A stretch of 59,835 nt of DNA from Bradyrhizobium sp. Gha (GCF_900113735.1 NZ_FOQM01000047.1:1-59835); one strand, 5' to 3'; numbered from the stretch's first letter, positions 43,946-52,287 are shown. Numbers and translations: made by a program. The notes: a model not told the origin generated them from the letters alone.

Positions 43946-44446
43946 CGCACCACGCATCCCAACGCGATTTGAACGTCGCTGGCTACCAAGCAGAAGTTCC
44001 GGGGACCGGAAAGAGGCCGGCGTAGAGGCACCAGGCGTTTTTGCAAACGAGCGTCCAAGCTGGTGCGACCCAGTACGTCTGCGGGGATCAGGCTTGACCT
44101 CGGGTGGCTTGAAAGTTGGCCTAAGCGGCTTGAACGAGCTTGCAGACGTACGAGCCGACGCTCCGAAAGACCTGGGCCGTTCAGACGCCTAGGCGTAACA
44201 ACGGATGGCTGATCTTGGCGGGCCTTCTTATGCAATGAAACGACCCCAGGCCTGGACGTTGGCCCAGGGCTGGGGCCGCTCGGGCTATCCGTCGGAGAGC
44301 CTATGCGTCGGAAACGCATGCAGAGCCAAGTTTCGCCTTGGACCATCGTTCCTATGGTCGATACACCAGGTTCGTCCGGTGGACAGCGAACCCCAGCCGC
44401 GCGGCTGTGACGATCAGTTACCTAACTCTGTTGGTCTGCCGGCTGG
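43946..44446. other. about 0.5 kb without a convincing gene
   Basis: No protein-like frame. A perfect 14-bp palindrome CAGCCGCGCGGCTG lies at 44394-44407, about 40 nt upstream of the EcfG-like promoter, and may be chance in GC-rich DNA. Confidence 0.35.
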
Positions 44447-44471
44447 GGAACTCCGCACCGCCAAACAGGTT
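44447..44471 (+). promoter_or_regulatory. sigma-EcfG-like promoter of the DUF2934 pair
   Basis: GGAAC (44447-44451), 16-nt spacer, GGTT (44468-44471), 79 nt upstream of the first DUF2934 start. Confidence 0.55.
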
Positions 44472-44549
44472 GCTTTCGCAATTTCGAGTTCTGGTCCCGG
44501 CGGCCAGTACCTTTGGCAGCTGACGTACAGCAAGGGAGGATGAAGCAGC

Positions 44550-44711
44550 ATGACCCAAGTTGATTTAGATGACGTACGTGCCCGCGCCTACAAGCTTTGG
44601 GAGGAAGCTGGTAAGCCGGAGGGCCGAATAGATGAGTTCTGGTACGAGGCCGAGCGACGCTTGAAGGAGGAAAGCCTCAGCCACGAGCTTAAGACGTCGG
44701 ACAATCCCTGA
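44550..44711 (+). CDS. DUF2934 domain protein, 53 residues
   Basis: ATG at 44550 behind GGGAGGA. The sequence MTQVDLDDVRARAYKLWEEA, followed by GRIDEFWYEAERRLKEE, is a minimal DUF2934 domain, with its characteristic RAYxLWEExGxPxGxxxEFWYxAE spacing. DUF2934 proteins are small, usually of unknown role, and often stress-induced in Rhizobiales. The next gene, 14 nt downstream, carries the same domain. Confidence 0.8.
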   Translation: MTQVDLDDVRARAYKLWEEAGKPEGRIDEFWYEAERRLKEESLSHELKTSDNP

Positions 44712-44725
44712 GGCCATCACGGTCT

Positions 44726-45031
44726 ATGCAGAGTGCGTTCATTGACCACCTGTCCGGACTTCGGCGGCTTGAACATCAGCTTCGGTTGGCTCGTCGCGCG
44801 GCCGCGCTCATAACCGATCAGGCGACCGCGAAGCGCCTCGAAGAATTCGCTGGTGAGATCAGCCTCAGAGTTTGCAGACTGAAACTTGAGAGCCTGGAAC
44901 ACGAGACCAGGCGACGCGCGTACGAGCTCTGGGAGCGTGCGGCGCGGCCACACGGTAGAGATGCGGAGTTCTGGCTACGCGCGGAACGCGAAGTGGTGGA
45001 CCAAGCAAAGCTTGGGAGTTGCGGAGGGTGA
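44726..45031 (+). CDS. DUF2934 domain protein with N-terminal helical extension
   Basis: 101 residues. An amphipathic N-terminal half (LSGLRRLEHQLRLARRAAAL; RLEEFAGEISLRVCRLKLES) precedes a C-terminal DUF2934 motif RRRAYELWERAARPHGRDAE followed by FWLRAERE. It seems to be a duplication product of the upstream gene joined to a coiled coil. Function unknown; same transcription unit. Confidence 0.75.
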   Translation: MQSAFIDHLSGLRRLEHQLRLARRAAALITDQATAKRLEEFAGEISLRVCRLKLESLEHETRRRAYELWERAARPHGRDAEFWLRAEREVVDQAKLGSCGG

Positions 45032-45303
45032 AAGGAGCGCGGCCCACTGACCCGATCGAGCAGAATGGCAAAACATCCATGCGACGCGAGGCATCACACG
45101 CTTCAAGATACGGACGACATGCACTTTGCCTATCGTGGTCCCTTGTCTCTGGACCGGGCTGCTACGCCCGGCGGTCACCTCGTTTTCCAAGGGCGGCGCT
45201 GCGTCCTTGAGTTCGCTGTGGTGTTCGATGGCGGCGCGCATCCAGTCCTTCTCAAGCGCCCGCACGGATGGAAAGAGATCAAGCGAGGTATGTTCCGCTA
45301 CCA

Positions 45304-45329
45304 GGAACAACCGGCAGGCTGCGGTCGTT
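45304..45329 (+). promoter_or_regulatory. sigma-EcfG promoter of membrane-protein/DNA-ligase pair
   Basis: GGAAC (45304-45308), 17-nt spacer, CGTT (45326-45329): full consensus bases, 21 nt upstream of the ATG at 45350, which itself has GGAGGA at 7-nt spacing. Confidence 0.65.
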
Positions 45330-45349
45330 CTTCCTCGGAGGAGCATCGC

Positions 45350-45684
45350 ATGAGCTTAAGAAGGTCCATCGGAGGCCTCGGCCCCTACCAGTCGCTTTTC
45401 TTGTTGGCGCTCCCGACAGCGACCGTAGAGCCCCTGAAGCTCGTCGCGGTAGCGTGGCAGGAGAGGGCCACTGGATCACGGGGACGGCGATGATCGTGGC
45501 CTGCTACGCATTCAGCCTTCTGGTGGTCGAGCGGCTCTTCGTCATGGTGAAGCCGAAGCTGCTCATGATCCCTTGGTTCGCGAAACTCTGGAAAGCGTTC
45601 GTTTCGGTTCGGACGCGTGTGTTCGGGGTATTCCGTGCCGGCAGCACCGAGAGAGTTCTCGATCGACAGTCGGCTTCGAAATGA
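45350..45684 (+). pseudogene. small membrane protein (two helices), frameshifted
   Basis: From ATG 45350: MSLRRSIGGLGPYQSLFLLA and PTATVEPLKLVAVA form a first membrane segment. One base is then missing near 45453, and the other frame continues VAGEGHWITGTAMIVACYAF, SLLVVERLFVMVKPKLLMIP and WFAKLWKAF to the TGA at 45682-45684. The joined sequence matches a hypothetical two-helix membrane protein (GxxPYQSLxxLAxPxAxVEPLKL) recalled from rhizobia. The stop overlaps the ligase start (ATGA). Confidence 0.65.
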
Positions 45685-46620
45685 GCCGAGAGTCAACGCT
45701 CCCTAAGCGCCTGCAGCCAATGCTGGCGACGCTCACCGATGCCCCCTTCGACGATCCCCATTGGGTATTTGAGGACAAGTATGACGGATTCCGCATGGTC
45801 TCTGAGATCCGCGGGGGCAAGGTGGCCTTGTACAGCCGCAACGGCAAGATCATCAGCCATTCGTATGTTGAGATTGCACAGGCCTGGAAAGCGTGAAGGG
45901 CGACGCCGTGATCGATGGCGAGCTCGTCGCGATCGGGAAGGACGGTGTATCCCATTTCCAACTGCTTCAAAACGCCCTGCGTCGCGAGGCTAAGCTTATG
46001 TATTGCGTGTTCGACCTCATGTTCGCAGACGGGGAGGACCTGCGTGGGCTGCCGCTTCTCGAACGCAAGCAGCGACTCAAGGCCATCCTGCCACGCCACA
46101 GACTGATCGCATTCAGCCGGCACCGAAAAGCCGACGGCAAAAAGTTCTTCGCGGAGGCCGAGAAGAAAGGCCTCGAAGGGATCATGGCGAAGCGCTCCGA
46201 CAGCGCGTATGCATCTGGAGGCCGGACCGCGGACTGGCTGAAGGTGAAGACCGCACAGCGACAGGAGGTCGTGATCGCCGGCTTCACGGCGCCGAGGCGA
46301 ACCCGGCCGTTCTTCGGCGCCCTCGTGCTGGCGGTACGCGAAGGCGATGCGTGGCGGTACATAGGCCACGTCGGCACCGGCTTCAGCCACCAAGTTCTGG
46401 AACAGCTTTACGGCAAGCTCATGAGGCTCAAGGCAGCCAAGTCGCCCTTTCCTGCCAAGGTGAAGGACGAGCGGGTCACGACCTGGGTGCGTCCCTCGTT
46501 GGTCGCGGAAGTGAAATTCGCGGAGTGGACCAGCAAGGGCGAGCTGCGCCAACCGGTTTATCTCGGCCTGCGCTCCGACAAGATCGCCAAGGATGTCGTT
46601 CGCGAAAATAGCGCTGCCGA
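45681..46620 (+). pseudogene. ATP-dependent DNA ligase (NHEJ LigD/LigC type), frameshifted and 3'-truncated
   Basis: The ATG at 45681 gives LPKRLQPMLATLTDAPFDDP and FEDKYDGFRMVSEI, with the adenylated Lys in motif I (EDKYDGFR). After YVEIAQAW one base is missing and the rest lies in another frame: VIDGELVAIGKDGVSHFQLL, GLEGIMAKRSDSAYASGGRT, ADWLKVKTAQRQEVVIAGF (motifs IV-V) and the OB-fold WRYIGHVGTGFSHQVLEQLY up to KDVVRE. The family stop is missing: at about 46620 the frame runs antisense through rnhB. No Ku or LigD polymerase gene is near. Confidence 0.82.
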
Positions 46621-46639
46621 GACGAAGCGTACGATTTGT

Positions 46640-47458
46640 TCAGCCCGCCTCGCGCTCAGCTGCCGAAGGCCACGGCGGCAGGGGCGGCAACCCGAGAGCC
46701 TTACGAACAGGTCCGAACGATCGCCGGTGAGCTGCGCATGCGCCAAGCCTGGCGAGCGCCTCATAGTGAGCCGGCACCGGGTAGCCCTTGTGGTCCGCGA
46801 ATCCGTAGCCGGGGTGACATACGTCGAGCGTTCGCATGACGGTGTCGCGCTCGACTTTCGCGAGAATGGAGGCGGCGGCGATGCTGGCGGACTTGCCGTC
46901 GCCTTTGATGATCGCCTGCTGCGGAATATCAATTTCCTTCAACCGCTTCGCATCGATGAGCAAATGCTGCGGCGCCAACCCGAGCCCGCGGACCGCACGC
47001 TGCATCGCCTGGATGCCCGCCCAATAGATGTTGATCGCGTCGATCTCCTCGACCTCGACGAACGCCACATACCAGCTGACTGCCTTTTCCTTGATCTCCT
47101 TCGCGAGCTCTTCGCGAGCCGCGGCGTCAAGCTTTTTCGAGTCGTCGATCCCGACTATCCGCGTTCCGGGTTTCAGGATCACCGCGCCCGCGGAGACTGG
47201 GCCGGCGAGGGGGCTCATTCCGGCCTCATCCACGCCGGCCACGGCATGGTGGCCGCTTTCCCAGAGAGAGGTCTCGAAGCGAAGCATCTTGCGGAGGCGC
47301 TGCCCTTCGGACCTGCTTTCGAAGCGCCTTTTATCGATGGATGCCAGGATGGCACGTGCTCCCGCGCGACGGTCAGCCCGCAGGATCTGCTCGACGCTGA
47401 CCTCGAGTGGTCGTTTCTCGACGACATAGCGCTGACGCAACACATGCGGCCTTCGCAC
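46640..47458 (-). CDS. rnhB: ribonuclease HII, N-terminally extended variant
   Basis: 272 residues. The RNase H fold begins at about residue 70: AVAGVDEAGMSPLAGPVSAG holds the Asp-Glu of the DEAG motif, but the usual RGPLAGP reads MSPLAGP. Other catalytic acids are in IVGIDDSKKLD and LLIDAKRLKEIDIP; DGKSASIAAASILAKVERD and HPGYGFADHKGYPVPAHYEA are standard. The first 65 residues (VVEKRPLEVSVEQILRADRR; ILASIDKRRFESRSEGQRL) are an extension absent from typical RnhB. It would cleave RNA at ribonucleotides in DNA. Likely an additional, acquired copy, as its 3' end abuts a truncated ligase. Confidence 0.82.
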   Translation of the reverse strand: MRRPHVLRQRYVVEKRPLEVSVEQILRADRRAGARAILASIDKRRFESRSEGQRLRKMLRFETSLWESGHHAVAGVDEAGMSPLAGPVSAGAVILKPGTRIVGIDDSKKLDAAAREELAKEIKEKAVSWYVAFVEVEEIDAINIYWAGIQAMQRAVRGLGLAPQHLLIDAKRLKEIDIPQQAIIKGDGKSASIAAASILAKVERDTVMRTLDVCHPGYGFADHKGYPVPAHYEALARLGACAAHRRSFGPVRKALGLPPLPPWPSAAEREAG

Positions 47459-47700
47459 ACTGACTGGGGAGCCATGTCGGTGAACTTTGTGGCGATTGTC
47501 TGAAGTTAGGCCTGGCCGCGACCGTCAGCCTGCGCAGCGCACGTGGAGAGGAACCGCCGGCTTTAGCTGGGAGCCGGTATTCTGCGCGGCTACTGATCTG
47601 CATGTACGACTCGCGATGTCCGAACGGAACCAACCGCTGTGTTCATTCCTTTAGAAAGGAGTGGAGCCTCGATCCCAGGGTGCTTCCGAGGGACAGGCCC

Positions 47701-48804
47701 ATGCTCCGAGAGACTCGCAACGAAGAACAGGTTCTGGACCGCACCGCCGAGGTCGCAGCCACCATTGCGGAAGAAGGCCTTCGTTACGTCAGCGACTCCG
47801 CGCCGGGCTACACGCGCAAACGGACCGGAACCACCTTCAGCTACTACGACAAGGACGGCAAGCGCATCACCGATGCCACCATCCTCCGACGCATCAGATC
47901 AATCGGGATCCCGCCGGCCTACGAATCCGTATGGATATGCCCTTCGGCAAATGGCCACATCCAGGCAACCGGGCTCGACGCGCGGGGCCGCAAGCAGTAC
48001 CGCTATCATCCGAAATGGCGGGAGCTACGCGACCAGAATAAGTATGAGCATATCATCCAGTTCGCGGCCGCCCTGCCTGCGTTGCGGGACCGGGTCGCCG
48101 CCGACATGAAGCTGGACGGGCTTCCCCGCGAAAAGGTGCTGGCCACAATCGTCAGTCTTCTGGAGAAGACGCTGATCCGTGTCGGCAACGCCGAGTACGC
48201 CGAGAAAAACAAGTCCTACGGGCTCACCACCATGCGCCGCAAGCACGTCGCTGTCGGGCGCGGCGTCCTTCGGTTCGACTTCACGGGCAAGTCAGGCAAG
48301 CAATGGAAGCTTCGCGTCGAGGACAGGCGGATAGCCGCAATAGTGAAGCGCTGCGCGGAGATACCGGGACACGAGCTCTTCAAGTACCTGGACGACGACG
48401 GACAGCCCCGCACCGTCGACTCCGGCGACGTCAACGCCTACATCAAGGACATCACCGGCGAGGACTTCAGCGCCAAGGATTTTCGGACTTGGGCAGGAAC
48501 GGTTCTGGCTGCGTTGGCCCTGGCCGAATGCAAAAAGTATGACAGCCAGGCCGAGGCCAAGCGCAACGTCGTCGCGGCGATCGAGAGCGTCTCGAAGCAG
48601 CTCGGCAACACACCGGCAATCTGCCGCAAGTGCTACGTGCATCCGGAAGTCCTGGACGCCTACATGTCCGGTGACCTCGTGAAGATGATTGAACTCAAGA
48701 TCGCGCAGAAGTTCAAGCGCCAGTACGCCAAGCTCACTTCCGACGAGATCATGGTGCTGGCGTTTCTCCGCAAGCGTCTCGATTCTCTGAAGGCCCCCGC
48801 CTAG
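47701..48804 (+). CDS. DNA topoisomerase IB (poxvirus type)
   Basis: About 367 residues from ATG 47701. The N-terminal domain (GLRYVSDSAPGYTRKRTGTT, IPPAYESVWICPSANGHIQA, TGLDARGRKQYRYHPKWRE) and the catalytic domain (LLEKTLIRVGNAEYAEKNKS, GLTTMRRKHV, FDFTGKSGK, DFRTWAGTVLAA) are complete. The nucleophilic Tyr lies in ICRKCYVHPEVL. Bacterial topo IB relaxes both supercoil signs through a 3'-phosphotyrosine. An upstream extension to 47602 looks non-coding. It shares the DNA-metabolism cluster with rnhB and the broken ligase. Confidence 0.9.
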   Translation: MLRETRNEEQVLDRTAEVAATIAEEGLRYVSDSAPGYTRKRTGTTFSYYDKDGKRITDATILRRIRSIGIPPAYESVWICPSANGHIQATGLDARGRKQYRYHPKWRELRDQNKYEHIIQFAAALPALRDRVAADMKLDGLPREKVLATIVSLLEKTLIRVGNAEYAEKNKSYGLTTMRRKHVAVGRGVLRFDFTGKSGKQWKLRVEDRRIAAIVKRCAEIPGHELFKYLDDDGQPRTVDSGDVNAYIKDITGEDFSAKDFRTWAGTVLAALALAECKKYDSQAEAKRNVVAAIESVSKQLGNTPAICRKCYVHPEVLDAYMSGDLVKMIELKIAQKFKRQYAKLTSDEIMVLAFLRKRLDSLKAPA

Positions 48805-48980
48805 CCTCTCGTCGCACTCGGCATACGGCGCGTTCTTGACCGTGGCGGTTGAAGTCAGGCGCGCCATCGTTCCCACGCCGGCTTTCCTGAGCTCGCTCTT
48901 CCATCATCGGCAAGGCGCAGCAGCCCAAGATGCCAACCGCTCGAACTGGGCGGGACGTTCAAGATATTCGCCTATGAGTT

Positions 48981-49125
48981 TCACAGCCACACTGCTTCGT
49001 GGCAGTCGCCACATCGATAGATCGGCACCATTTTGTCGTTCTTCACGTCGAGGATGGATGTGGTGTCCGCAAGGGCCCGCTGCACTTGGGACACGGTGGC
49101 CCTAGTCGCGGAGGCGGTGGCGATG
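48981..49125 (-). pseudogene. small zinc-ribbon protein, frameshifted
   Basis: On the minus strand PPCPKCSGPLRT is followed, after a frame change, by TSILDVKNDKMVPIYRCGDC and HEAVWL then TGA. Joined, this is a short rhizobial protein with two CxxC knuckles around an ILDVxxDKxxxIYRC segment. In the first frame it ends shortly after the first knuckle. No gene is otherwise visible between the topoisomerase and the 60-residue gene at 49227. Confidence 0.5.
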
Positions 49126-49226
49126 GCTCAGTGTCCCCAGTCTTGGACACGATTGGACCTCGGATGAAATGAGGTTCCTAAGTACCAAAGTAGACGTTCG
49201 CTACCTACAACATATGATGAGCCGCA

Positions 49227-49409
49227 TTATTCCTTCGGCGGATCAGGACGCCAGACTTTCGGGACCGGGAGTTGAAGCAGAGCCTCGGAGAGTCCTAGTT
49301 GCAGGTAGGACTTTCGCAGTTGCTCGTGAGTCAATTCGTTGGCGGCCTTGATCTCCTCGATCCTGGCGGCAATCTTCTTTGCCAGCCAGTCTGTGTACTC
49401 GCCGGCCAT
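49227..49409 (-). CDS. 60-residue conserved hypothetical protein
   Basis: A very good ribosome-binding site (AGGGAGGTG) precedes the ATG. MAGEYTDWLAKKIAARIEEI, then LTHEQLRKSYLQLGLSEALL, form a helical protein with a Pro-rich end (VPKVWRPDPPKE). No family name is known. An EcfG-like promoter ends 25 nt upstream, suggesting a stress-induced small protein. Confidence 0.65.
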   Translation of the reverse strand: MAGEYTDWLAKKIAARIEEIKAANELTHEQLRKSYLQLGLSEALLQLPVPKVWRPDPPKE

Positions 49410-49433
49410 AGGACACCTCCCTATGCAGACATT

Positions 49434-49459
49434 AACATAGGTTAAGCCTCCTCGGTTCC
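49434..49459 (-). promoter_or_regulatory. sigma-EcfG-like promoter of the 60-residue gene
   Basis: On the minus strand GGAAC (49459-49455), 17-nt spacer, TGTT (49437-49434), 25 nt upstream of the ATG at 49409. Confidence 0.5.
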
Positions 49460-49512
49460 AGCAGCTAACCCGTCATTTCAAAAATGGCGATAGAAACCAC
49501 TCCGGCGACGAG

Positions 49513-49878
49513 CTACACCCGCTTGAGTGCGTCGCGAAGGGATGTGAGGAGAAATTCGGACCTCCACGATTTACCGACGTTGATCGCATCGCGTAGGACC
49601 GGTTCGGCTTGGAGGTCGGCGGCAACGTAGCCGCTGGCAAGAATGAAGGGCACGGACATCGAGCGGAGCGTCTCGGCAACCGGGGTGATCCATTTTCCCG
49701 CCAAGTTGACATCGAGAACGGCGGCGTCGGGCCGCTCAACCTTCAAAAGCTCTAAAGCGCCATCTATGTCCGGGACAGGGCCGATCACGCGGTAGCCAGC
49801 GGCCCTCAGTTCGGTGTCGAGCTCCAGTGCGATCAGGTACTCGTCTTCGACAACCAATATTCTGGGAGCGTCGTCCAT
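49513..49878 (-). CDS. single-domain response regulator
   Basis: 121 residues, receiver domain only. ILVVEDEYLIALELDTELRA holds the acidic pocket, AAVLDVNLAGKWITPVAETL the phospho-Asp, and FILASGYVAADL the switch Ser. The late Lys is in NVGKSWR, where the usual Pro after Lys is replaced by Ser. It lies 16 nt after the HWE kinase on the same strand and is its likely partner. Without an output domain it probably works through a phosphorelay. Confidence 0.87.
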   Translation of the reverse strand: MDDAPRILVVEDEYLIALELDTELRAAGYRVIGPVPDIDGALELLKVERPDAAVLDVNLAGKWITPVAETLRSMSVPFILASGYVAADLQAEPVLRDAINVGKSWRSEFLLTSLRDALKRV

Positions 49879-49894
49879 GAGTGCTCCCTGGTCT

Positions 49895-50884
49895 TTAGGA
49901 CTCCAAAGGCGCCGTGATGTAAACGCGTAAACCGGTGGGCTCGTACTTCAGTTCCACAGAGCCCCTCAAGCCCTGCACCGCGCTGAGATCGATCAGCCTG
50001 GAGCCGAAGCCAGAGCGAGTTGGCGGAGCGACGGGCGGGCCGTTTTCCTCTTTCCAATCGATGTGAATGACGGACTTGCCGTCGTCCTCAGATGTGCGCC
50101 AGCTGAGGTGTACCAGTCCTCCGGGCTTGGAGAACGCACCGTATTTCCAGGCGTTGGTGACGAGTTCATGCAGGATGAGGGTCATCGGCACGACCTGGCG
50201 GCGGCTGAGGCGAATGGCGGCTCCCGCGATCACTCGGTAGCGGTCCGGGCCTGCAGCCTTCAACGATTGCTCCACCAGAGCACTTAGATCGGCCTCGGCG
50301 CTGCTGGCCAGCGCCAGGGTCTCGGCTTCGGTCACAGCCTGGAGTCGCCCTAGAAAGGCGTCCCGGTAATCCTTCGCTGACCGGCCTTCCACATCGCCCT
50401 GATTGGCAAGAGAGCGAACGATCCCGAGAAGGTTCTTCATCCTGTGCCGCGTCTCGGCGAGAAGAATGTCCTTTTGAGCGTCGCTATGGCGTCTGTCGGT
50501 CACGTCCTCAAACAGGATCAGAACGCTGGAGCTGTTATTATCCGGGTGAACCAGACGACGGGCGCTAACCAGCATTGTTCGCGCTCCGATGGCCGGAAAA
50601 TTGGCTGCAACTTCGTAGCCGACGACGGCGGTGGATCGGGGAATGATGTCGCCGACGAGGCGCCTGAGTTCGGGTATGTCCCATTGACCGTCGCCGAGGT
50701 CGAACAGGCTGCGCCCAACCGTGTCGTCCCGTCCAACCCTGAAGGTTTCGTAGAACCCGCGATTGGCTGTCAGAACACGTCCGCCCTGGTCAAGCACAAG
50801 GAGGGGTTCCTCGAGGGTATCGACGATCCCTTGCGCCTGGACGTGCTCGCTGCGCAGAAGCCGGTACAAGTCTTCGAGATTCAT
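49895..50884 (-). CDS. PAS-domain HWE/HisKA_2 sensor histidine kinase
   Basis: About 329 residues from the ATG at 50884 (GAGGG upstream; a GTG at 50896 is also in frame). A PAS domain (IVDTLEEPLLVLDQGGRVLT; YETFRVGRDDTVGRSLFDLG) covers about residues 15-130. The kinase core has ILLAETRHRMKNLLGIVRSL with the phospho-His, N box HELVTNAWKYGAFS, and HIDWKEENGPPVAPP carrying the W-x-E signature of HWE kinases. Soluble. No EcfG-type promoter was seen upstream, unlike the kinase at 21159. Confidence 0.87.
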   Translation of the reverse strand: MNLEDLYRLLRSEHVQAQGIVDTLEEPLLVLDQGGRVLTANRGFYETFRVGRDDTVGRSLFDLGDGQWDIPELRRLVGDIIPRSTAVVGYEVAANFPAIGARTMLVSARRLVHPDNNSSSVLILFEDVTDRRHSDAQKDILLAETRHRMKNLLGIVRSLANQGDVEGRSAKDYRDAFLGRLQAVTEAETLALASSAEADLSALVEQSLKAAGPDRYRVIAGAAIRLSRRQVVPMTLILHELVTNAWKYGAFSKPGGLVHLSWRTSEDDGKSVIHIDWKEENGPPVAPPTRSGFGSRLIDLSAVQGLRGSVELKYEPTGLRVYITAPLES

Positions 50885-51215
50885 CGGGTCCCTCACCTCG
50901 GAAGGTTTTCCGCTAGGCTAATATGTGGCCAAACCGTTCACAAATGAAAATGGGCTGCTTGACCGTCCAGGCAGCGTCGTGCGCGGCGCCCGACGCTTTC
51001 ACGTAAATGGACAACTTGACCGCTGAACCCTTGGTTTGAGCCGATTGCGCCCTTTGAGCCATTCCTAAAGAGTTCCGGAAAAGTCGCGAAAGATACTGCT
51101 TGCGAGGCGACCAGGACGGGCGCACGCTTCGGACATCACAGCCCGGACCTCGGCTACTATCTGTGATGAGAACGCCCGTAGCGCTCCCGCCCTCCTCGAA
51201 CAAGGGAGCAGCGCC
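50885..51215. other. intergenic region between divergent genes
   Basis: No gene and no recognised promoter. It lies between the leftward kinase and the rightward KRRRFKQ gene. Confidence 0.4.
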
Positions 51216-51416
51216 ATGACAAAGCGGCGTCGTTTCAAACAGACTCGATCTCTGGAGGAGCGCCTTGCCGAAGAGGCTCAGCGTTTGCTCGAAGAAGCGA
51301 GCCTGCTTCCGCACGGGCCGCTACGGGAGCAGGTGATCCGTAAGGCAAGGCAATGTGAGACCGGCTCGCACATGAGCGATTGGCTGCGATCGCCGGGATT
51401 GAAGCCGCCCGAGTGA
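51216..51416 (+). CDS. small basic protein of the KRRRFKQ family (second copy)
   Basis: 66 residues with GGAGCAGC upstream of the ATG. MTKRRRFKQTRSLEERLAEE, then LPHGPLREQVIRKARQCET, aligns along its whole length with the protein at 27045; the end SDWLRSPGLKPPE corresponds to its GWTAPEQAPPG. Helical with a basic N terminus. Function unknown. The next gene follows after 47 nt. Confidence 0.7.
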   Translation: MTKRRRFKQTRSLEERLAEEAQRLLEEASLLPHGPLREQVIRKARQCETGSHMSDWLRSPGLKPPE

Positions 51417-51463
51417 GCCGCTCTAAGTTAGAAACTGCTGCAGCGGGGGCTGGTTGACCCTTC

Positions 51464-51700
51464 ATGGCAGAGTCTTTCGGCAGAGAGTTTACCATCGTCG
51501 AGGCGACGTCGGATTCGGGATCGACGGAAGTATGGCTTGCTTTGGCCAAGCCAAGCCAGGCCGTGACGCTGGTCCTTGCGGCCGTGCCGGAGGGCTGGAC
51601 AGCACACATCCTACCGGCCGTCTTATCTGAAAAGCAGCAAAGAATGTTCGAAGAGGTCGACCTCCAGCCGGGTGAGGTTTACCGGCTTCCCTCGAAATAG
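51464..51700 (+). CDS. conserved hypothetical small protein
   Basis: 78 residues: MAESFGREFTIVEATSDSGS, STEVWLALAKPSQAVTLVLA, then FEEVDLQPGEVYRLPSK. It looks like a small all-beta protein with no Cys cluster, signal or membrane segment. Not recognised. Same strand as the KRRRFKQ gene and probably in its unit. Confidence 0.6.
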   Translation: MAESFGREFTIVEATSDSGSTEVWLALAKPSQAVTLVLAAVPEGWTAHILPAVLSEKQQRMFEEVDLQPGEVYRLPSK

Positions 51701-51885
51701 GAATGGTGCGCTGGTATGCTTCGCCCGCGCTCTCGAAACTCCGTCGACGAGAGCAATGCCGTATTAAGCTGGTTCGATGACGACACAGGCCTCCAGAGGC
51801 GGTCAGATCCACGACGCGGCCGGTACAAGCTTGATCTTTGCGAGCTTGACCATTTCCCGAAGATGCCCGGCCAGTCGATGGCGCA

Positions 51886-52287
51886 CTATCGCGCCTCGAC
51901 GACCTCGCCATCCTCCTTCACAAACTGGCCGATGGGATTGTCGAGAAGATCGGCGACCGCTTCCGAAGGCCTACACAATCGCGCGCCCTTTGGTGTCACG
52001 ACGATCGGACGATTGATGAGAATGGGATGCGCGAGCATGTGGTCGATGAGCTCGTCATCGGACCATTTGGGATCGGCGAGGCCGAGGTCCTTGTAGGGCG
52101 TACCCTTCTCACGCAGCAAGGCGCGGACCGATATCCCCATCTCCGCGATCAGTTGCCTGAGCGTGCCGCGCGACGGCGGCGTCTTGAGATATTCGATGAC
52201 AGTGGGCTCGACACCGCTTTGCCGGATCATCGCCAGCGTGTTGCGCGAGGTGCCGCAGTCGGGGTTGTGGTAGATCGTGACGCTCAT
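51886..52287 (-). CDS. arsC: glutaredoxin-dependent arsenate reductase
   Basis: 133 residues. The N-terminal TIYHNPDCGTSRNTLAMIRQ carries the catalytic Cys of the HNPxCGTSR motif found in E. coli R773-type ArsC. Later IEYLKTPPSRGTLRQLI and HPILINRPIVVTPKGARLCR provide the conserved Arg residues. It reduces As(V) to As(III) with glutathione/glutaredoxin in the cytosol. The start overlaps the aqpS stop (ATGA), so it is the third gene of the arsR-aqpS-arsC operon. The product As(III) would leave through AqpS. Confidence 0.92.
   Translation of the reverse strand: MSVTIYHNPDCGTSRNTLAMIRQSGVEPTVIEYLKTPPSRGTLRQLIAEMGISVRALLREKGTPYKDLGLADPKWSDDELIDHMLAHPILINRPIVVTPKGARLCRPSEAVADLLDNPIGQFVKEDGEVVEAR

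Noticed and set aside
46620..47503. C-terminal 290 codons of the ligase frame
   Set aside because: Antisense readthrough of rnhB, not a real domain.
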